64,000 bases of DNA from Thunnus maccoyii (GCF_910596095.1 NC_056536.1:17283291-17347290); one strand, 5' to 3'. Numbered from the stretch's first letter, positions 25,058 through 38,300 are shown. A program made the numbers and translations. Notes: generated by a model from the sequence alone, not told the origin.

Positions 25058-25374
25058 ATGGCCAGAAAGGAAGACAAGGATGTGACATTTGAGTTTGTAA
25101 GACAACTCATTTTAAGGATTAGGCTTCTTTTTCCTTTCAGTATCACGTGACCGGGGCTGGCTTTATCCTTTTTGGGCAACAGGTGAGACTTTGCTTCTGG
25201 TGCCTGCCACGTCTTGACTTATCTAACTGTGAAATGTCACCCAGATGGCATTGGCTCAAACTGGAGGGGTTGTATCACTCTTTGGAAGTGAACCTGTCCT
25301 GCATATACGAATGGGAGGACATTGCTGCTCAAGACTTGGAACTGCACAAAGCTCTACAGTCAACTAAGCACTGA
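25058..25374 (+). other. Candidate small spliced ORF (weak)
   Basis: ATG at 25058 opens 13 codons (MARKEDKDVTFEF) up to a GTAAGA donor after 25096. A pyrimidine tract and CAG at 25140 could be the acceptor, after which 77 codons run in frame to TGA at 25372-25374, giving about 90 residues. AATAAA-type hexamers follow near 25409 and 25459. Against this, the implied intron is only 44 bases, shorter than usual for vertebrates, and I do not recognise the protein. It could equally be part of a noncoding transcript or chance. Confidence 0.2.
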
Positions 25375-26254
25375 ACATTAAAATGTCATTATGGCAGAAA
25401 CTGTAAAAATAAAGATCTAGCTGAAAAATACCCTGAATTATCCTTTATGGCAGATTCAATAAAACTTGGATTAAAACAAGGACATAGCACAAGAGTTTAT
25501 TAAACACCAATACTGTATAATTTTAGGTCTCTTGCATCTCTATTTGTCTTAAAAAATATACTATGAACAAATATATTCTGAGATAACTTGCCATTAACAG
25601 CTGTCGGCATTGGTACGGCTTTCTAACCTCCAAAAATACTCTGGAATTGAGGAAGAATATGACACATCAGGACAGGAAGTAGTTTTTCCATTTTTGTAAA
25701 CCTATGCTTATTACAGTAAACGTTATTCTAGGTCACAGTGAGTGTTTACGCCCTACACAGGAAATAGTAGTAGTGCTATTCACTTCTGGTGCATCACTGC
25801 CTCTTGACCTGAAGCTCATTTAGCTTGACACAAAAACCAGCTGCTAAAAAGATTGACCTAAAGGGCAGAGGGTACTCAAGGGGCAACATGCTTACTTTTG
25901 CAGAAAGCGCCCAAAATCACCAATCCAACTCCTGGCTCTGATACAGATATTGACATCTTATATCAGTCAAACCCTATGTATACTACAGTTCCGCTTTTCT
26001 TCACCAAATCCTAAATCCTATAGGGTTAGTTGGATGACTTGGATTGCCACTTTTATAGCGGAATAATATTTTATAGCTGTATATGAGTAAATTATGTTAT
26101 CATAGTAGGTTTTGTGGGGTCCTAGGCATGAAGCCGGTAGATAAAGTCAGATATAACACATGAGCACATAGCCAGTGTAGTGTGTGGGGCACATCAGAGT
26201 GCTGGGAAGAGCGACTCCAATCACTACCGCTGTTCCTGGCTGAATTTCCCTGGC

Positions 26255-26262
26255 TGACGTCA
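26255..26262 (+). promoter_or_regulatory. rbms2: Perfect cAMP-response element in rbms2 promoter
   Basis: TGACGTCA, the palindromic CREB/ATF consensus, lies 48 bases upstream of the rbms2 start codon in a locally GC-rich stretch. The position is compatible with a core-promoter or 5' UTR site. The transcription start is unknown. Confidence 0.55.
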
Positions 26263-26310
26263 GCTGACTGCCTTGGCTCTCCGCTCCTCCGGACACAGCG
26301 CCGTGTAAAA

Positions 26311-26382
26311 ATGCTGCTCTCTGTGCCGCCAAGGACAGGAATCAACCCATACAACGGCTACCCCGTCAAAAACAACAAGAAG
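26311..26382 (+). CDS. rbms2: rbms2 coding exon 1
   Basis: This exon encodes 24 codons from [20 protein letters not shown] to a phase-0 GTAAAT donor. MLLSV is the distinctive RBMS2 N-terminus, whereas RBMS1 and RBMS3 start differently. A purine sits at -3 of the ATG. An alternative RBMS1/3-like first exon was sought in the 7.6 kb intron and not found. Confidence 0.92.
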
Positions 26383-29300
26383 GTAAATAGCAACACCACA
26401 GCACTACTTCTGTCCTCTCTTTCTGGAATACCGAGTTTATTTCTCGATGCGGTGTTGTTCGAGCTCAGCCTCAGCTCCAGTTAAAAGCTGCTCGGCTGTT
26501 TAAGCTGCAGTGTCCTTGAAAGTGGATCACAGGCGACGTTTTAAACTCTCTTACTTGCTGTTTGCAACCTTTGCTGTCGGCTTGTTTGATGGTGTCGCCA
26601 CATTGTTATAAATGGACAGTGGGCCCGTTACATTGTTTCCCGTTGATTACTACTACAGTTTCGTTTGTTCGGATACGGTCGCTGTTCTCTTCCTACACCT
26701 CGCCAGCACATAAGAGCGCAGCTTACAAATGTGCTGTAGATGCTCGTAAGGCTCACAACAAGCTAATAAAGGCTAATTATATTCCACTTTAATAGAAATT
26801 CTTTGGGGTTAAATTAACTGCGTCTTCACTTAGGTAATGTTTTCATTGAATTAACCACAAGTTGGCAAAGTTTTTTTTTTTCTCTTTTACGCGTAACGAT
26901 ATGCCCCACCCCTTCAATCCTACTAATGATGACTGAGAGGGTTTTGCATGGCACTATGGAAAAGAGGAAAGTTACAGAGCCCATGAATCATGTCTAATAT
27001 TACCACATTGTATGTGGCTATATGGGATGTTCAGCTTAGCTGTAGAGCAATATGACCACAGAGCTGGGACAGTATATAAGATCTAATACTGATTAACTTG
27101 CTTCCTCAAATGAATAATTCATGTGGTGCCATTCTTATGTATGTGCAACCATCTTTTCTGTGAAGATTGTATAGATTTTTTTCCTTTTTAAATTCTGGTA
27201 TGTACAGTATAATACACATGATTGCTTGCAGCTACAGTTTAAACTGTCATTCATGGCACTCAAGAGAGCATTTTGAGGGCTGATTCTTAAAGAAATTGTC
27301 AAGGTTAATGCCAAAACCTGTCTTTAAAAGATTGCTGATAAGGTGTGACTGGAATGGCGTATGGATATGCTGATGCCTGACTCTCAGCGTTTCTTGAATA
27401 ACGTTTGAACAAAACTGAAATCAAACACCTCCCTCCTTCCTTCTCCCTGTGTTATTCCCTTCCCTGCCTCACGGCTGGCAGGAATTCAGATTGCTCAGAT
27501 TAATGACCTGGAATTCCTGGAATCCTGGATTCAGACAATGTGTTCAGTTCAAGAGGGGTTCTGCAAACTCAAACCTTTTCCTTGAAAGAAGACGTGCACA
27601 CACCTTTTTTTTTTTTTTCTTTACACATTTCAGATTGTTAGAGTGCCAAAGTCACACAGAGGGAGGACTTGTAAATCCAGCGTCAAGTGGTAACCCCTGG
27701 TCTGTCTTTTACTACGAGAAAAAGGGCGGAGAAAAGAAAAGGATTAAGAGATTTCCCCCCTTTTCCTCTGCTTTCGATTAACACTCCCCCCCCCCCCCAC
27801 CCCGGCCTTTTTTTTTCTTCTCCCCTGTGTGTTTCACATACCTTGATTTCTTGTCTGTCAGTGGTTCAGTTCACATGGAGAAGAGAGCCTGAACATTCCT
27901 CCGTAACTGACGTCCTAAGAATTTACTTTCTGCTCTCTTCAGGGTGCTTGATACCTATTTAAAACAGACTTTTTCAAGCTCCTGTGAACATTTTTCCGGT
28001 GTATTTTAATGGGACTGGATTGAGTCAGGAGGAGAGCAAGGAGAAGTCTCACCTTTTAACCACAGGACGCCAAGGATTTTCATTACTTTTCCTTTCTGTT
28101 TCTTCCCACATTGCACAGTTTTTCTTGCAGCTGCAAAAATATAATTTAAAGAGATTAAGTCTGTAACACTATGATCTTTTCCACTGTGCCTTTGAAGGTT
28201 TCTTATACCAAACAGGTAGGATTCCACATTTGAGACATTTCTTTATTATTAAAGATAGAATATTTAATGTATTCGTAAACATATACTTGTTGCATAGCAT
28301 ACATTAGCTGTTTTAGCAATATATAGATTATTTTTTAACAGATTTCCTTTGCATTACTGAAATGCTACTGCACCATTATGTGGATAAAGGGGATCCGATT
28401 TTATTTTATTTTTAAACAATATTCAAATAATTAACATTTTTTGACAAATGTAATTATTTGTCACTGGACTTTGTGGGTAATTATATGCTTTTCTTAGGAT
28501 AAAGATAAATGAAAGAACTAAATGGGACGATTATTCTGACATCCACAGTATCACAGACACCAAAAAGGTTCGTGTTGCCTGAGGGCTATAGCGTTCAAGT
28601 GTCAGATAATCAGGCTCACATCTTTGCTATTACTATGGAGTTGAAGGCATACATCCTGCCTCACTTAGCGCTCATTGTTCTCTCTCGGATGAAAAAGTCC
28701 TTGAGTCACCTGCGCTCCCTGTGGGCATCACCTTTGCTCCTTCCAACTGTAATCACCTCATCAGTCTTCAGTTGCTGCCTGGAGTGCTCCTCTTCTCTCT
28801 GCACCATGCTGTAGGCCACTTACTGTAGTTATACTGCTTGCACAACTATAATAATGAGACAAAGAGTTCTTCTCATCTTCCTGCAACTACTAACTGCATA
28901 AACTGTGATAGTTATAGGATGTGAGGACTGTGTGCTTTACTAACAGTGGCTGGAAGCAACTGAGCGTCCATTGGTCAGAGGCAGATTGTAAAAATAACTG
29001 CCTCCTGATTTTGAAATATCATTTTTTTTCAGTTGTAAATAAGCGTGTGTTGTATGTGCACAGAAGGTTTCTCCAGGAATGTGGTTCAATTTAACAATGA
29101 CAGCTTGAACCCTAATCTTAAACCCAACACCCCCCCACCTCAAGGAGAGGGAGACAAACGTTTGTATTACAGAGGAATGTAAGGAATGCTCTGAGATGAC
29201 AATGTGATGCATGTAAGGTGCAGTGCAAACAGATATGTAGGCGACTGTGGACTGAAGAGTAACAAGTAGGAGAGAAATCAGTAATATGCCAGGAGGCCAA

Positions 29301-32300
29301 GTTTTAGCAACCAGCTAACTGAGAGGATATGCAGTCTTATTTAAGACTCTCGTCATACTCTCTGACCCTCCCTTCCTAACTGCATTTGTGTTCTTCTGCA
29401 TGTATATTTGCCTGTGTTTGCACTTTGCACCAGCACATTTGGTTTTACCTTACATGGGTGGCAAAACACCTGGAGCTGGGTGCGGGGGCAGATGGGGGAG
29501 TAGGTGTGGATCTGACTCACTGCCATCCTTTTCTCAGAAGGAGCCTAGCAGAGCGGTCTTAATGAGACACTACCTTCTGACTGGAGAGCACATGAGAGGG
29601 ATTAGCACTTTCCGCTAACAAGCTCAGATCCCAATTAGACAGGCCTCACTAGCCAGGCTCGGGCCCGGACTCGGTCTCCCGTCAGATCCTATCTCCCCAG
29701 GCCTCTGCAGGTGCATCCCTCCTGATAGCCTGTTCGGCACGCCTACAGTGAAGGCATGGGAAAGCACAGGAAGAGGCTGTGATTGTGGAAAAACAAACAG
29801 CGTACTATTGATGCTAAAGAAGAGAGGGAGATTAGAGAAGAGGACCAAGATGAATAGGCTCTGTGAGTCACTGTGATTTTCTCAGCTTGACTAAAAAGAC
29901 AAGGGGTATGTTCTGAAGGCTGGATCCAAAACATAAGTCAGCTGGATAGTGGGGATACAAATAAGCTTGTGAAAGAATTGGTGTTGCTGCTCATGTTAGT
30001 ATTGTCTGAAAGGATGTTGCATTATACATATATATATATATATACAAGTCATACGTAATAAGAGCACACATTTCTTCTGTGTTCAGGGTTTAGCAGTTAG
30101 GTTAAAATGCCTTGTTCTAGGGAAACTTGCATTCATATTGCACACATACATTATTGTATGTGCTTAACATGCATCTTTAATGATGTCAATTTTTATTGTG
30201 TCCTGCCCATTAAGGTTTACTTTACTTGAAGTAGGCTATATACTGGCATATACATTCCATGTCTGAGGGGCTTAAAGTTTTGTTATTAAAGACAAAGAAC
30301 AAGATACATCTTATCCAAGAGTAATAAACTTTATGTTGAACATAGTTAAAAATGTGTCAGAACATATAATTTGTGCATGTAACATAATGTTGCAGTGAGA
30401 AAAAACTAATACAGGAGCACCTTGTAGTGAGCTAATATAGTATGACACATCGCAAAAATTACAGACGAAGTAATAACAAACATTAAATCTACTTAATTTA
30501 ACTGCTAATGTTCCTATTATCCCATTTCCATTTCTATGATCCCATTTCCATTTAATCCATTTGAACTTAAGAGAGATGGAAATTTTTGTCATGATACATA
30601 TTTTGACCCTGATATTAACTTCTTTTCAGCTACTAACATTTCCTCTTGTGAATACTATAATTCAACTGCTTGACAGAATCATTTCCAGTTGAATGTAAAC
30701 TATTTTCGGTTCTCCCTAAAAATTATGATCAGCTGGTACATTATTTATCCTCCTTAAATCATGAGTTTTCTGTGATTGTTCTTACTGAAACATGGCTTAC
30801 GAAGAATCTAAAGGACTAGGCCTTTATGAGCTGCCATCATATACCTCTACTCACTTCATCAGACAGTCCAGGTCTGGAGGAGTTTCAGTCTTTGTCCATC
30901 AAAATTTTGAATTTGTTAATTGACATGACCTTTTTAGAAATTCTGATGAAATAGAAAATAACAAAAATGTGGTCATAGGTAGTATTTATTGACCACTAGA
31001 CACCAAAATTACTTGTTTTAATAACAGTATCATTAACACTTTGGAGCTTATAAATAAGGAAAACAAAACATGCCATATTCTCAAGGACTTAATATTAATC
31101 TTTTAAAAGTCAAACTCATTCTCCAACAGAAAATTTAAAATAAAAGTAAAAGTTATTTCTATCCCACTATTAGCAAACCTAGCAGGGTACACTAATTGAT
31201 AATATATTATTATTCACCTTTTGTTTGTCTTTTGGATGTGGTTTTCATATAAGCCATGACAGGTTTCTACCACACCCTCACGCATAGTTTATATTTCCTT
31301 CATGTGTTTTGTCTTTATTTGTGTGAAACAAAACAAATTTCCGTGCTACCAATTTTAGACAGAACTGTTGACCAATGAAAATGCATTTAGTTGAAGCTTT
31401 GTTGATTGGTTGTGGTTCATTGGCGCACACATCATTGGTTGATTTATCTTTTCTTTCTGCCCAGGCATATTTGGGTGTTTTGAGCATTTTTTTTTCTCCT
31501 GTTGCAACATCCAAACCAGATTTGAATCACTGAATCTCAGACTTTTGTTTTGTAACATTGCAAACACAATACTGCAATATCCAGATCTAGTTTAAAGCTT
31601 TTATATCCTATTTTCACTTGTAAAACCACTGTTTAAACTTTAAAAATTCTGTTTCACTTTCGTGAAATGTGATGATCCCTAATAGTCTTATACTAGTTGC
31701 CAAGAACAGATCCACAGCAGAGAGAAATAGAGAGGTCATAATTAGCTTGATTCCAGCAGTCTTTTGACAACTCCCTCTCTGTTAATAAGCTGGTGGTCCG
31801 GTGCTGACCTTGTGGTGTCAAACAAGCCATCCCATTGTTCCCGGGGGCCAGGCCTGGTGACCCTAACTAATCAAACAGTTCCTCCTTCTTCAGCACTGAG
31901 AGGGAGGCAACACCAAGGCCAAACTTAGCCAGCATTTTACTTGCAAACCAATGTAATTTAGTTTATTCTGAGCCATGGTACTAAAAGATTAGTCAAGAAA
32001 CAAACATCTGATGAAAACAGCTGCCACATAAGATTACCAGTGCATTAGCTACATATGAACACTGCACATACATTTAAGATTCCTTATTACTGCCTTATTT
32101 GTGGATACATTTTATGCTGAACATATCATGGCACACATGATAACATGCTCACAGCATCACTGGGAGCGAAGTCACTGCATACTGCTCCTTTCATACATTA
32201 GCAGTGTAGAGGGGGCATAATTAACAGCCTGATCAAGAAATCCGTTCTGGAGAAGTGAAATTTATGTGCAAACACATAACCCAGAGCATTTAATTTTTGA

Positions 32301-35300
32301 CACTGTTAATATATACAGTCATCTGAGAGATTTGCAAAAATATGTGACCTTAATTCTTATGAAAAAAATACATTTAGGGGAATGTAGCCATGCAAATAGT
32401 TTAGGTTTCAAGATTTCTGTCATCTTCCCAAGACAATAGCAGTGAATGGAAATGGTTTGTGCTGTTCAAAGCGCTGAAAAAAATCGATTTGAAAAACCCA
32501 ATATAAAAGTTTCTTTCCAGAAACAATGTCCTGGTTTCTGTGGATAATCCACAGATCTCACTGTGAACAGTTTTCATTGGAACTCCCAATGAAAACTGTT
32601 CTCAAAACCTTTCCAGCTTCAACCCACAACATAAAAGCCTCTCTTGCAGCATAATGTAGCTCAGCCACTTTAGTTCCAGCTAGATTTAATATTATACGCT
32701 TTGTTTTTACATTTATGAAAGGGTTCACTTGCCTTCACAAGATAAGCAAAGCATGTAGTACTCATGTATGGTATACATTTGTACAGTTCACATTTCTGCC
32801 AAAAGCAGCATGTCTCAGCCATCACTAATATATGTTTAAAAAAAAGTGAAGGTAAGGTCAGTATCGCTGCAAAATGGTTTTAAATGTCTTGCAAACAAAG
32901 AAGTATTGTCTGAAATATCTGAGCTGAAGTCCTCAATGACATGTTGTCTAAATGTTAATAACAGCTAGTCTGTTAAGATATTAATCCCAATTTTGATTTG
33001 ATTCAATTGGCATAGAGGTATTAGTAATATTAAATGTTATATTATCATAGTGCCAATGCCAGTCAACATTAAAGACCGGATTATACTTAATATTCCAAAA
33101 TATTTTCAGTCTTTCTCCATTTTTGTGCAGACTGATAGTGAACATTGACTATAGGGCCACAATTAATTTATCTCCCAACCAAGCAAGTTATACTGGAGAG
33201 AGTAAATCACTGCTGACTGCTTCTTGAGACTAAGGCAGTTTGGTTCATTTTAACAGTTAATGTTTGAAGTATCTGTGTAACGTTGTAGTTGGGGATTTTT
33301 ATGATTCCTACCCCTGTTAAATCAGGTCATATACAGAGCCTGCAGTACATTGTCTACACATCACACCCACATACAAAGATACTTTCTGTACACCTTTTAA
33401 TCTTTCTGTATGACCTTTTAACATGAATATGTGCATGTTTTTGCACATTCTGCTTACGGTGCATTCTGCAGTCTCACATATTGTATCATATTTCACTTTC
33501 GATTTTTTCTTCACACGCATTTTTTTTCTCTCTCATTTCATCTTATCTCACCTGACTTGCCAAGTCAGACGAAGCAGCTTAATTGCTTTTGATATCCTAG
33601 CTGTGACTTTATGGCCCCAATTTGGTAGTTTTGACACCATGTCATTAGGTTAACCAGCCACTGTTGTCCTGTTCTGGCTAATTGTGTCCTTAATTGATTT
33701 TCTTCTCTTCAGCCTGCAGTTATAGTAAATCACTTAGTGGACCGTTCTTATACGCAGTTACCTACTACATCAGTGTATATAGATCCAATTTCATGGAGCT
33801 AAATAAGAAATACTACTTGCACTTCATTATCTCTGAACTTGTTTATAGTGTATCTGTTATTGTGCACACTGTAACACTGAGGGAACACATTTTCATTCCC
33901 CTGAATACTGAATAAAATATATGGAGACAATAAATTCTACATTTAACCTTGAATCTACTTTGTGCCAGCATGACTGCACCATCCCAAATCTGACTATGCC
34001 CTATATTTGTTTTGCAGCAGACGTATGTGTCCCCCTCCAATCATCAGATGGCTCCTCCAAGCCCCAACAACAACAACAACAGCAACACCACCACCTCTAC
34101 CATCAGCAATGGCAGCAGCAATAGTGGGGGAGAGCAGCTGAGCAAAACCAACCTGTACATCCGTGGCCTCCACCCAGGAACCACAGACCAGGATCTGGTC
34201 AAACTCTGTCAGCCGTAAGTCACCCAAAAAAACAATTTCTCCAACCTCTACATGCACACCCAATAAATCTGTCTCTGGCTTCCTCCTGCGCACATGAACC
34301 AGGTTAGAGGAGCAGAGCAGATTAAGATAGAACAGAGTGATGGGTGAATGGATAGATGGGCGATGGCTTGTTGGCCGGCTAAAGGTATTAAGGATTGCAT
34401 GACTACATTAGCAAATAAAGTAGATGGATGACTCTCTAACAGGTGAAATACACATGAGTGCTTTAGCACACCTTAGAAGGTATTTCTGGAACAGAGGAGA
34501 GAGCCACATTTTCATCCACATGTTTTTAAGGCCCATCATTTAGTGGCCTTATGGAAAAAACAACAATCATTTGGGCTGCAAACTAAGACCTTTCAGTTTG
34601 GCACAGCTAAGCACAGACTTTCCAACAACTAGGTACAGAATGTTTAGTCTCCCTCTCTCACACTAATTCTGTCTGTCTCCTCTTACTCCCTTGACGTTTA
34701 ACCTATATGAACTATAGGTTAATTATGCTTGTAGATTATCATCACATAATATGATTACAATGAGACTGTCCTAATTCAAAGTCATATTATGTGCTATTAA
34801 ATACCACGCTATGTTTCTCATCAGAGTGAGTCTTAAAAAAAAACTGTTGTGGGCAGCATATAGCCTGACATCAAACAACAGCATCAACCAATCCATCCAA
34901 TATGTTTGTTAGGCCCTCAGTGGAAGACATCAAAACAAGTAGGGGCTGAGATAAATGATCTGGGCTCTCTTAATTGAATACTGGAGCCTGGTGATGAGAA
35001 CCAGAGGAGCAGAGAAAATCTGAGAGAAGAGAAGAGTGAGAGAAAAGGAGGGAAAGGGGAGCAAGAGAGATTGAATAAGGGAGAGAGGGAGGGAGAGGCC
35101 TGCTATTTTACAGCTGTCTGGAAGATATGGCTCACATGAGGCTGCCCAACCCTACAGGAAACGGCGAGCCCAGGGGAAAGGGAAAGACAAACAAGGGCAA
35201 TGGCATGAAGGGGGGGGGGGGGGGGGGATGTGGATGGAGAGAATCAGAGGGGGAGGAGTGAATGGAGTTCAGGGTTTGTGTGTCAGGTGGTGTTCTGTGG

Positions 35301-38300
35301 GGGTAGTTCTCATATTTCTGCTTTTACAGAGTAGATAAAATCACTGCATGAAATTTGCCTTTTAGCAGAGCACATTAAAGCCAGTGTAATTCTCAGTTAA
35401 ACTAGACTGAGAGAGGATAATGTATCCAATAATACTTAATACGGAAAATGCTTGTAGATGAGGTTGTAAAACAGCAGGAAGACAAGTCATGGAGGGGATT
35501 AGACTCACTTTAATAAAGTTTGAACAGTAAATGTGTGCATTCTGTCAGGACACAACACTCCCGAAGCTCCCCTCCCCCCTACACAGAGAGTTGTTGTATG
35601 CAAGCTCGGAGATGTACTGTGTAGGGAATGAGGGATGAGAGGAGGGGATGGGGGGTTGATTCCCCATCTCCGGCCCCTGCAGTTGTCTCTCTGGGTGCCT
35701 CACTGTGGCTCTGGTTCTTGCCCTGGTCCGTCTCTGGTGGTTGACCATGGATGGACATTGGGCTTGACTCTGGATGCTGTGCTCTCTCACACATGGCTGA
35801 GTCTCCAGCCCCTCTTTTCGCTCTGCATCATGTAGTCCGAGACCTCTGAGCACAATTTAGTAAACGGGTATCTCAACTGTGTAAGCAGAGAAGTGCAGCA
35901 AGCAGAGTTCACAGCTTAAAAGACTAGTCATAATGTGACGTACTGGACTGGTTAGATTGCTGTGTATCCACAGTAATGATGCATATGAAAATAGAAGAAG
36001 ACATTGGCATATCCACTCAGTGCAGTGGGTGGCATCCTATGGCTTGGAATCAGAAATGCACCATGAAATAGTCATGTTATATAGAGGCTCAAATGCATAA
36101 TACAACAGACCTTCACTTAACCAACACTGGATGGAGTTTGCAAAGTGTTTGGATTAGATAAATGACTATAACACATAACAGCGTCTGTCTGTTACACTTC
36201 TAACTTTGGTTAGAAAAGAAGTCAAAGCAGCTTCATCTATACAGAATTGTTGCTTTTAGGGTATAAACACAAATAAAAAGACATAAGAATAGAGCTTAAC
36301 AAGAAATCAGATACTGCTAAAACTAATTGAGTTGAAAGTTATTTCTTAAAGTCCTCAGAATCAAGAGTTGGGTACATGATGTGAACTGAAGTAGATGATA
36401 AACTATTATAGGATCAAACCAGTGATTGTTTAAGCTTTTTGCATTGCTCTGCATTGAGGACAGATAAGTTAACAACTAAATTAAGACGAGTAAAATGGGA
36501 ACACACTGTGTATCCTATAATATATGTGTATCCTGTTTTTATATTTCCAAAATATAGTAGTGTAGTCAATTGTTGTATTGTCCAAATCAATAATTTAGAA
36601 TTCTTGGATATTTCAGTAAAAACTTAATCATCTTCACAGTTGACTATAAGCCACTTCAGTACAGGAATAAATATGCGCAGATTTCTTTTTTTTTCTAAAG
36701 GGAGAGTAATCAAAAAAAGTAATTTAAAAGAATCAATTTCATCTCCAATTCAGAGTAATCCATCAGATTAAATGTCAGATAACAATTTTAGCTGGTCATC
36801 ACTTAATCCTTGTTAATAAAATGTATTTTAGCCCAGATGAAATGCAGTGTCACTGGATCAGAGCTGGATTGTACTTTGAGGGGCACTAAGACCCAGCGGA
36901 AGGTAGAGCAATGCCTAGAGAAGCTGGTTAGTAGAATGAGAGTGTGGCTGTGAGCCAGCATTGGACAGGACAGCCAAGGAGAGGCATATCAGATTACACT
37001 GCATGCACATGCCTCGAGAGATGGGAACCGATAGACACTCTGCCGCACAGACGCATTTGCCTGAGCCAGATCCTATCCTATGCATCTGCAGTATCTACAG
37101 TATAGCTGGCCAGATGGATAGATGATGCAGGATTTTCATATCGATAGTGCGTTGTGAAGCAATGTGAAAGTGCAGCAGAGACATTTATTTTTACCATATT
37201 TTCATGTCACGTTCCCCTTGAGGTATGATCCCTATTGACATCTGTGTGTGAGCTGGAATGAATAAAAAATGGAAAATCTATAGTTCTCTCCAGCATACAG
37301 AAACCCAAAGGACATTACTCTTATTTCATTTAATTTGTGTCGCATCCCCTCTCTCAGGATTTCCCTATGCACATCATTTATTATCAGATGGTGTAATTGT
37401 ATTCAGTGTTATTGCACTGAATCTGTCATGTGAATTATAATTCAATCATCATGGAGCACAAACTCTTGGGGTGTGTTTACAGAGAAACCACATTGCCTCA
37501 GCAGTGTTGCAACGCTAATAGTCAATGTAAACAAGTAATTATTTTCAGTTCACAATTTAAGGATGATTCCTGAGTGTGAACCTCGCTGTTTTTCAGGTAT
37601 GGGAAAATAGTATCCACCAAGGCGATCCTCGACAAGACCACCAACAAGTGCAAAGGTGAGAAATAAAGGCATCAGCTGGTTGATACGAACTGTTGAGCAG
37701 AGGTTGAAAGATCAGTTGAGAGTAGATTCAGTACAGATGTGGCAAAGTGAGCTCAAAGGTATACCAGTATGTACAGTACGCAATATTTTTTTCCCAGGAT
37801 GATGAAGTCATGACCCGCCTTACTCTGCCTCTGAAGGGCTTACCCTGATATTCTTACCCTAACCCCAACCAATCTCACTCCTCATGCCTAAACCTAACCA
37901 ACCCAACCAACGAAGGCAATGAGTACCAGCCAATCAGAGGCAGAGTAGGGCAGGTCATGACTTTGCCAACCTGGGAAAAAAAATTGGCGTACAGTACATC
38001 TTTATGTTGGAGATGGAGTTAACAGGAGCTTATATCGGAAAAGTACCTGTTATATGAAAGCCAGAATTACCGATAGCATAACTCATTTTTGGCTATCTTG
38101 CCTTCATCAGGGTGGTCAAGTGTTAATAGCGCCAGAATTTCCAAGGTCATCTGAAAGACTTATATATTTATTTATATGCAAGGTTGAAATGGATTGGAAT
38201 CACAGGTTCTGCAATCTTTGTAATGATAACTGTCTGGGAGATTCATATTACATTTTGTTAAAATGCTAGAATTATGTAAGCATAATGAGTAATAATGGGA

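Larger units (their letters stand above)
19800..26180. other. Intergenic region between divergent lrp1 and rbms2
   Basis: This is about 6.4 kb between two genes that point away from each other. It contains CTCF-like motifs at 20289-20302 and 20977-20990, the CT and C tracts at 22.27-22.72 kb, and a possible small spliced ORF at 25058-25374 with AATAAA hexamers downstream. The remaining AT-rich DNA (for example 23.6-24.9 kb) shows no gene that I can support. Confidence 0.7.
26383..34017 (+). other. rbms2: rbms2 intron 1 (7.6 kb)
   Basis: This intron contains a decayed LINE fragment (about 30690-31205), a compact perfect hairpin (32565-32601), a TA microsatellite (about 30028-30045) and C and T runs near 27607-27621 and 27786-27802. 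It also has two comparatively GC-rich, repeat-free stretches (about 29450-29740 and 31730-31930) that could be conserved noncoding elements. No further exon was recognised. Confidence 0.8.

Noticed and set aside
28509-28814. 101-codon frame in rbms2 intron 1
   Set aside because: No recognisable motif, no splice context and no codon bias that I can point to. Treated as chance.
26383-34017. Search for an alternative RBMS1/3-like first exon or an intronic microRNA in rbms2 intron 1
   Set aside because: No such exon text was found. The only strong hairpin (32565-32601) is too short to be a microRNA precursor.
33921-34124. Gln/His-rich frame over the AAC/ACC repeat
   Set aside because: Wrong frame of rbms2 exon 2. 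The correct frame reads Asn/Ser/Thr and continues into RRM1.
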